From positions 1-17,551 of the forward strand of contig UQZC01000006.1 of assembly GCA_900545505.1 (NCBI GenBank): a DNA stretch of 17,551 nucleotides. The letters are read 5' to 3'. Positions within the stretch are counted from its first letter, which is position 1. Every line of letters begins with the position of its first letter. The notes under the pieces were generated by a model. That model worked only from the letters and a program-made list of their open reading frames with translations. It made no database searches and was not told the origin of the DNA. Positions 12,860 through 17,551 of this stretch are shown piece after piece. The translations under genes were made by a program, and so were the position numbers. The stretch comes from an uncultured Collinsella sp. Its GTDB lineage: Bacteria > Actinomycetota > Coriobacteriia > Coriobacteriales > Coriobacteriaceae.

Positions 12860-14265
12860 GTGAGCACCCCCAACAAACCGATCGCGTGCTGCGCGACACC
12901 CGCATTCTGACGCTGCGCATTTGGGCTGTTGTCGGCTGCATTGTTATTGCTGCTGTCATCTTTAACCTTATGGGCATCCTGGCACCGGTTATCGAGTTTC
13001 TCGCTGTTGGTTCCATCATTGCCTTTGTGATGTCCCCGATCACCAACTGGCTCGAGCACCATGGCGTGAATCGCGGCATCGGTTCGCTTATCGCGCTTAT
13101 TGTTGTTGTTGCCGTGCTCGTCGGTGTCGTTTGCATCTTGTCGCCGATTCTCTTTGGCCAGATCATGGAAGTCCTGAGCCGCCTGCCCGAGCAGCTTCGT
13201 GTTGCTGGTGGCGATCTCAACGAGATGATCTCGCATGCCAAGACGCTCAACAACACGCCGCTCAAGGAGTATTTGGACGATAATCTTTCGTCGCTTGTTA
13301 CCGTGGCATCGAAGTACGTGTCTCAGATCGCTGCCGAGCTTGGCCGCGGTGTGTTCCCGCTCATCACCAATACGGCCTCGCAGTTGTTCGTGATCTTCCT
13401 TGGTCTGGTGCTTGCGTACTGGATGGCCTGCGACTACCCTCGCATGCACCACGAGATTTGCACCATCATCGGTCAGGAGAAGGAGACCTCGTACCGCTTT
13501 ATGGTCGCCATCCTTTCTCGCTCTGTCGGCGGCTACATGCGCGGTATGGTCGTGACGTCCATCTGCGGTGGTTTCCTCGCCTTTATCGGTTTTATGATCA
13601 TCGGCCATCCGTATGCGGCGCTCATGGCTATCTTTACCGGCATCATGCATTTGGTTCCAGTCGTCGGTCCTTGGGTGAGCGCAGCAATCGCCACAGTGCT
13701 CGGTTTCATGTTCAGCCCCATGTTGGCGTTATGGACGCTCGTCGTGACGATGGTCGCGCAAAACGTCACCGATAACGTGATTTCGCCTAAGGTCATGCAG
13801 AGCTCAGTGCAGGTGCATCCCATTATGAGCCTTACGGCTCTCGTTATTGGTTCGGCACTCATGGGGCCCATCGGCATGATTATTGCCATCCCGCTTTGTG
13901 CGGCCCTCAAGGGCATCTTCGTGTACTACTTCGAGAATGAGACCGGCCGTCAGCTTGTGGCCTATGACGGAGCCGTGTTTATGGGCACGCCGTACCGCGA
14001 TGCCGATGGCAATCCGGTCGCCGCCTACGACGCGCTCGGCGACGACACCTTCATCTATGAGTCCGAGCTCATCGGTAACGAGACTGCGCCCGAGGCCAAG
14101 GCCATGCCCAAGCCCGAGCTCGATAATCCCTGGATTAAGCTCTCGGGCCTGCAACCCGATGCCACGGGCTTCTTCAAGAACCCCTTCGCCAAAGACGATG
14201 ATTCCAACTCGGACGACGATACCAATACCGGCATCGACGGCTCCATGGACGATGATGACAACTAG
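12856..14265 (+). CDS. AI-2E/PerM-family membrane transporter
   Basis: 469 residues with seven or eight membrane segments (about 20-38, 42-60, 76-97, 168-192, 230-250, 252-285, 288-303, 322-356), a large loop between the third and fourth, and conserved HLVPVVGPWVS (265-275) and NVISPKVM (307-314) blocks. These are the marks of the AI-2E transporter (PerM, PF01594) family, whose members export small molecules or take part in Na+/H+ exchange. After the last helix lies a soluble tail of about 110 residues that ends in an acidic stretch (about 447-469), longer than usual. Last gene of the operon, overlapping the sigma gene by four bases, with a terminator 51 nt downstream. Substrate unknown. Confidence 0.88.
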   Translation: MSEHPQQTDRVLRDTRILTLRIWAVVGCIVIAAVIFNLMGILAPVIEFLAVGSIIAFVMSPITNWLEHHGVNRGIGSLIALIVVVAVLVGVVCILSPILFGQIMEVLSRLPEQLRVAGGDLNEMISHAKTLNNTPLKEYLDDNLSSLVTVASKYVSQIAAELGRGVFPLITNTASQLFVIFLGLVLAYWMACDYPRMHHEICTIIGQEKETSYRFMVAILSRSVGGYMRGMVVTSICGGFLAFIGFMIIGHPYAALMAIFTGIMHLVPVVGPWVSAAIATVLGFMFSPMLALWTLVVTMVAQNVTDNVISPKVMQSSVQVHPIMSLTALVIGSALMGPIGMIIAIPLCAALKGIFVYYFENETGRQLVAYDGAVFMGTPYRDADGNPVAAYDALGDDTFIYESELIGNETAPEAKAMPKPELDNPWIKLSGLQPDATGFFKNPFAKDDDSNSDDDTNTGIDGSMDDDDN

Positions 14266-14315
14266 CGGGGTAATTTGAGTCAACATTCATACGCGCTAAC
14301 ATGCAATTTCGCTGA

Positions 14316-14345
14316 AGGGCCGGCATTGTGCCGGCCCTCTTTTTT
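14316..14345 (+). terminator. Intrinsic terminator after the sigma/permease operon
   Basis: AGGGCCGGCA (14316-14325) pairs with TGCCGGCCCT (14329-14338) around a 3-nt loop, followed by CTTTTTT. Outer ATGCAA (14301-14306) / TTGCAT (14344-14349) can also pair. It separates the operon from alaS. Confidence 0.9.
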
Positions 14346-14371
14346 GCATGTGTGCGGCGGGATGGTAATAT
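14343..14371 (+). promoter_or_regulatory. alaS: Candidate alaS promoter
   Basis: TTTGCA (14343-14348), 17-bp spacer, TAATAT (14366-14371). The -35 is embedded in the T-run of the preceding terminator. Initiation near 14378 leaves a leader of about 40 nt before the ATG at 14418. Confidence 0.6.
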
Positions 14372-14417
14372 CGTTACGTTTGAACTGTTTCGATGTGAAA
14401 CCGAGGAGATTCCCTCT

Positions 14418-17075
14418 ATGAGTGCTGACTACCCGTCAATGACTACGGCCGAGATCCGCTCCAAGTTCCTCAACTTCTTTGAGGAGCGCGGTCTTAAGCT
14501 CTATCCTTCTTCGTCCCTCGTCCCCGATGATCCCTCGCTGCTGCTTGCCAACGCCGGCATGAACCAGTTTAAGGAGTACTACCAGGGCAAGAAGACCATG
14601 AAGGAGATCGGCGCGATCTCTTGCCAGAAGTGCGTCCGCACCAACGACATCGACTGCATCGGCGAGGACGGCCGTCACTTGTCGTTCTTCGAGATGCTCG
14701 GCGATTTCTCTTTTGGCGGCGTCTCCAAGGAGCAGGCTTGCGCCTGGGCCTTTGAGCTCATCACCAAGGAGTTCAAGCTGCCGCTCGATCGCCTGTACTT
14801 CACCGTCTTTACCGAGGACGACGAGACCCACGACGTGTGGCGTTCTCTGGGCGTTGCCGAGGACCACATCTCCCGCCTGGGTGAGGACGACAACTTCTGG
14901 GCCGCTGGCCCCACTGGTCCCTGCGGTCCGTGCTCCGAGATCTATTTTGACATGGGCGAGGAGGTCGGCTGCGGCAGCCCCGACTGCAAGCCCGGCTGCG
15001 ACTGCGACCGCTTCCTTGAGTTCTGGAACCTCGTGTTTACCCAGTACGACCGTCAGGAGGACGGCTCCATGCCGGAGCTGCCGCACCGCAACCTCGATAC
15101 GGGCATGGGCCTGGAGCGCATGGCTGCCATCATGCAGCACAAGACCGCCAATTACGACGGCGATCTGATGCAGCACCTCATCAAGCTGGGCGAGGAGATC
15201 AGCGGCAAGACCTATGACGCCGACGATTACTCTGGCGCCAGCCGCTCCCTGCGTATCATCGCCGACCACTCCCGTGCCGTCGACTTTATGATCTCGGACG
15301 GCATCCTTCCCGGTAACGAGGGTCGCGAGTACGTCCTTCGCCGCCTGCTCCGCCGCGCCGTGTTCCACGGCCGCCTGCTGGGCATCGAGGGCGCCTTCCT
15401 GACCAAGTTCATCGACGAGGTTAACGCTCAGATGGGCGAGGCCTATCCCGAGCTGCTCAAGAACGTCGCGCTCGTTAAGGGTATTGTCGCCTCCGAGGAG
15501 GAGCGCTTCTCCACGACGCTCGACAACGGCCGTGTTTACCTGGACGAGGCCCTGGCCGCGCTCGCCGACGGCGCCGTCCTTCCGGGCGACGTTGCCTTTA
15601 AGCTGCACGACACCTTTGGTTTCCCCATTGACCTGACTGTCGAGATCGCCGGCGCTGCTGGCCACGACGTCGACATGGACGGCTTCACCGCCTGCATGGA
15701 GGACCAGAAGGCCCGCGCCCGCGCTAACGCCAAGGGCGACGCCTGGGGTTGCTTCAACGACGTGTGGGTCGAGCTTTCCGACAAGGTCGCAGCGACCGAG
15801 TTCGACGGCTATGACAACGATGTGATCGAGGGCGCCAAGGTTGTCGCCATCGTGCGCAACGGCGAGTCCGTCGAGTCCGCAGCCGCGGGCGAGGATGTCG
15901 AGGTCGTGCTCGACCGCACCCCGTTCTATGCCGAGATGGGTGGTCAGCAGGGCGATGCCGGCAAGCTTTCCGCCGAGGGCGTTGTTCTGACCGTTGCCGA
16001 CACCAAGAACCACAACGGCCTGTATGCCCACGTCGCGCACGTTGCCGATGGCACGCTGGCTGTCGGTGCCGCTGTTACCGCCGCGCTCGACGCCGAACGC
16101 CGTGGCTTCCTGCGCCGCAACCACACCGCCACGCACCTGCTCGACGCCGCCCTTAAGCAGGTCCTGGGCGAGCACGTCTCCCAGGCCGGCTCGCTGGTGA
16201 CGCCCGAGCACCTGCGCTTTGACTTCACGCACTTCGAGGCCCTTTCCTCCGAGCAGCTCAAGGCTGTCGAGGACCTGGTCAACCAGCAGATCTTCGCCTC
16301 CAAGCCGGTCGTGACCCGTGTTATGGGCATCGACGAGGCTAAGGCTGCCGGCGCTGTCGCTCTGTTTGGAGAGAAGTACGGCGATGTCGTCCGCGTCGTC
16401 TCCGTGGGCGCCGAGGACCAGCCGTTCTCTCGCGAGCTCTGCGGTGGCACGCACGCTGCCAACACCGCCGAGATCGGCCTGTTCAAGATTATTTCCGAGT
16501 CCTCTACGGGCTCGAACGTCCGCCGTATCGAGGCCGTGACCTCTAAGGGTGCTCTCGACTATATGGCCGACCGCCTGGCACTCGTTGACGCCGCCGCTGC
16601 TGCGCTCAAGTGCCGCGTCGACGAGGTTCCCGCCCGTGTGGAGAACCTGCAGGTCGAGCTGCGCGAGACGTCCAACAAGCTCAAAAAGGCTCTGACCGGT
16701 GGTTCCTCCGACGCCATTTCCAGCGCCATCGAGGGTGCTGTCGAGCTCGGTGGCTACAAGCTCGTCGTTGCTGAGCTCCAGGGCCTTGAGGCTGCCGACC
16801 TGCGCAACGTATGGGATACCGTGCACCAGAAGGTCGCCGGCCCTGTCGCTTGTGTCGTCGCCAGCGTGACTGAGAAGGGCACTCCGGCCCTGCTCGCTGC
16901 CGGCTCCGATGACGCCGTGAAGGCCGGGTTCCACGCCGGTAATGTGATCAAGCAGATCGCGGGTCTGGTCGACGGTCGCGGTGGGGGCCGTCCCAACATG
17001 GCCCAGGCCGGTGGCAAGAATGCTGCCGGCATCGCCGATGCCCTCGCGGCCGCCAAGACCGCGCTCGGCGCCTAA
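14418..17075 (+). CDS. alaS: Alanyl-tRNA synthetase
   Basis: Class II synthetase charging tRNA-Ala, 885 residues, normal length. The start is the ATG at 14418 with GAGGAG nine bases upstream; in-frame starts further upstream fall in the terminator and promoter. The catalytic domain carries GPTGPCGPCSEIYFD (164-178) and the class II motif 3 GMGLER (229-234). The editing domain has its zinc/catalytic set intact: H569 and H573 (HTATH), C675 and H679 (CGGTH). The C-terminal DHHA1 domain ends with the glycine-rich GRGGGRPN (853-860). Codon use is strongly biased as in ileS, fitting high expression. ruvX follows after 17 nt. No T-box is seen in its short leader. Confidence 0.97.
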   Translation: MSADYPSMTTAEIRSKFLNFFEERGLKLYPSSSLVPDDPSLLLANAGMNQFKEYYQGKKTMKEIGAISCQKCVRTNDIDCIGEDGRHLSFFEMLGDFSFGGVSKEQACAWAFELITKEFKLPLDRLYFTVFTEDDETHDVWRSLGVAEDHISRLGEDDNFWAAGPTGPCGPCSEIYFDMGEEVGCGSPDCKPGCDCDRFLEFWNLVFTQYDRQEDGSMPELPHRNLDTGMGLERMAAIMQHKTANYDGDLMQHLIKLGEEISGKTYDADDYSGASRSLRIIADHSRAVDFMISDGILPGNEGREYVLRRLLRRAVFHGRLLGIEGAFLTKFIDEVNAQMGEAYPELLKNVALVKGIVASEEERFSTTLDNGRVYLDEALAALADGAVLPGDVAFKLHDTFGFPIDLTVEIAGAAGHDVDMDGFTACMEDQKARARANAKGDAWGCFNDVWVELSDKVAATEFDGYDNDVIEGAKVVAIVRNGESVESAAAGEDVEVVLDRTPFYAEMGGQQGDAGKLSAEGVVLTVADTKNHNGLYAHVAHVADGTLAVGAAVTAALDAERRGFLRRNHTATHLLDAALKQVLGEHVSQAGSLVTPEHLRFDFTHFEALSSEQLKAVEDLVNQQIFASKPVVTRVMGIDEAKAAGAVALFGEKYGDVVRVVSVGAEDQPFSRELCGGTHAANTAEIGLFKIISESSTGSNVRRIEAVTSKGALDYMADRLALVDAAAAALKCRVDEVPARVENLQVELRETSNKLKKALTGGSSDAISSAIEGAVELGGYKLVVAELQGLEAADLRNVWDTVHQKVAGPVACVVASVTEKGTPALLAAGSDDAVKAGFHAGNVIKQIAGLVDGRGGGRPNMAQAGGKNAAGIADALAAAKTALGA

Positions 17076-17092
17076 GAATCTAAGAAGTCACT

Positions 17093-17551
17093 GTGGTCGC
17101 GCTTTCGCTGGACATAGGGGAGACCAGGATTGGCATCGCCGTCTCGAGCCGTGATGGCAAGATGGCGATGCCCGTCAAGGTGCTCCCGGCCGCCGAGGTC
17201 ACCGGTATGACCAAGACGTTCCGCTACCTGGTCGAGGACTATGAGCCCGACATCCTGGTAAGCGGACGTCCCCTGACCATGGCCGGTGAGCCCGGCCCTC
17301 AGGCCGAGCGCGTTGCCGCTGTGGCGCAAAAGATTGCCGACGAGCTCGATCTTCCGTTGGAGTTTGAGGACGAGCGTCTGTCCTCGCAAGAGGCTAAGCG
17401 TATCCTGCGCGAGCAGGGCCTCAACGAAAAGCAGATGAGGGGCAAGATCGACATGATTGCCGCCAGCCTGTTTTTGCAGACGTGGCTCGATCGTAAAAAC
17501 GAGGAGGTTTCGCATGCCCAGCGCTTCCGATCCGCGCCAGCCGAATCGTAC
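17093..17551 (+). CDS. ruvX: RuvX/YqgF-type Holliday junction resolvase-like protein (3' end outside the window)
   Basis: Open from GTG 17093 to the edge, 153 codons with no stop. AAGAAG lies five bases upstream. The RNase H-like YqgF fold is recognised by LSLDIGETRIGIAV with D7, SGRPLTMAGEPGPQAE (57-72), FEDERLSS (91-98) and KIDMIAASLFLQTWL with D120, the expected acidic residues. The family acts in Holliday-junction resolution and/or in processing the 5' end of pre-16S rRNA. It lies 17 nt after alaS, the common alaS-ruvX order, and is probably co-transcribed. The usual length is about 140 residues, so the visible reading already reaches or exceeds it. Confidence 0.9.
   Translation, partial: MVALSLDIGETRIGIAVSSRDGKMAMPVKVLPAAEVTGMTKTFRYLVEDYEPDILVSGRPLTMAGEPGPQAERVAAVAQKIADELDLPLEFEDERLSSQEAKRILREQGLNEKQMRGKIDMIAASLFLQTWLDRKNEEVSHAQRFRSAPAESY
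17514..17551 (+). CDS. Start of the next gene (possibly mltG), 12 codons visible
   Basis: ATG at 17514 follows GAGGAGG by six bases, a strong ribosome-binding site, and opens a reading MPSASDPRQPNR in a different frame from ruvX. The endolytic transglycosylase mltG commonly follows alaS-ruvX in Actinobacteria and Firmicutes, so that is the best guess. The visible residues do not prove it. Confidence 0.45.
   Translation, partial: MPSASDPRQPNR

Noticed and set aside
14372..14417. T-box or other riboswitch in the alaS leader
   Set aside because: The leader after the candidate start site is only about 40 nt, with none of the T-box elements seen before ileS.
14436..16934. 832-codon open frame antisense to alaS
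   Set aside because: Same codon-bias artefact as at ileS; no domain, no ribosome site, and the sense frame is a complete AlaS.
1..17551. CRISPR array, prophage or insertion sequence
   Set aside because: No regularly spaced direct repeats, transposase, integrase or phage-type genes were seen; the repeats present are inverted and in short gene gaps.

Overview
The window looks like chromosome of a gut-type Coriobacteriia (Actinobacteria), most likely Collinsella or a close relative. This is inferred from the GC-rich, GAG/AAG/GGC-heavy codon use of the synthetase genes, the actinobacterial-style order alaS - ruvX - next gene, and the gene mix. I could not run a taxonomic search. It reads as housekeeping chromosome with a few lineage-specific additions. 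I see no phage, plasmid, transposase, CRISPR, tRNA or rRNA.

Layout. (1) 33-1163: a minus-strand, glycerol-dehydrogenase-like metal-dependent NAD(P) oxidoreductase with its own terminator. (2) 1240-1650: divergent promoters and a complete transcriptional T-box riboswitch with an AUC (Ile) specifier, followed by ileS (1650-4451). (3) 4452-4711: a highly structured non-coding stretch holding a perfect 12-bp hairpin abutting the ileS stop, a ~120-nt long-stem element, and a strong terminator. (4) 4825-6437: lspA and an rluD-family pseudouridine synthase, overlapping by one base. (5) 6520-7815: a membrane GT2 processive-type glycosyltransferase, ended by a terminator whose sequence matches the one at the start of the window. 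(6) 7897-9598: a minimal A24 prepilin-peptidase-like protease and a dGTPase-like HD phosphohydrolase. (7) 9653-11008: rarA (mgsA). (8) 11109-14265: a tightly overlapping four-gene operon of DUF948 protein, degenerate RsbW-like anti-sigma factor, SigB/SigF-type sigma factor and AI-2E-type permease. (9) 14418-end: alaS, ruvX (open at the window edge) and the first codons of a further gene.

How it fits together. Two aminoacyl-tRNA synthetases, a lipoprotein signal peptidase, an rRNA-modifying enzyme and replication/nucleotide-pool genes form a growth-linked backbone. ileS responds to uncharged tRNA-Ile through the T-box. The sigma/anti-sigma pair placed between DUF948 and the permease suggests an envelope or general-stress circuit. 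Its proposed anti-sigma factor has lost the ATP/Mg-binding signature of the RsbW/SpoIIAB kinases, and no anti-anti-sigma gene is visible. Together with the structured element after ileS and the shared terminator repeats, this is the least ordinary content of the window.
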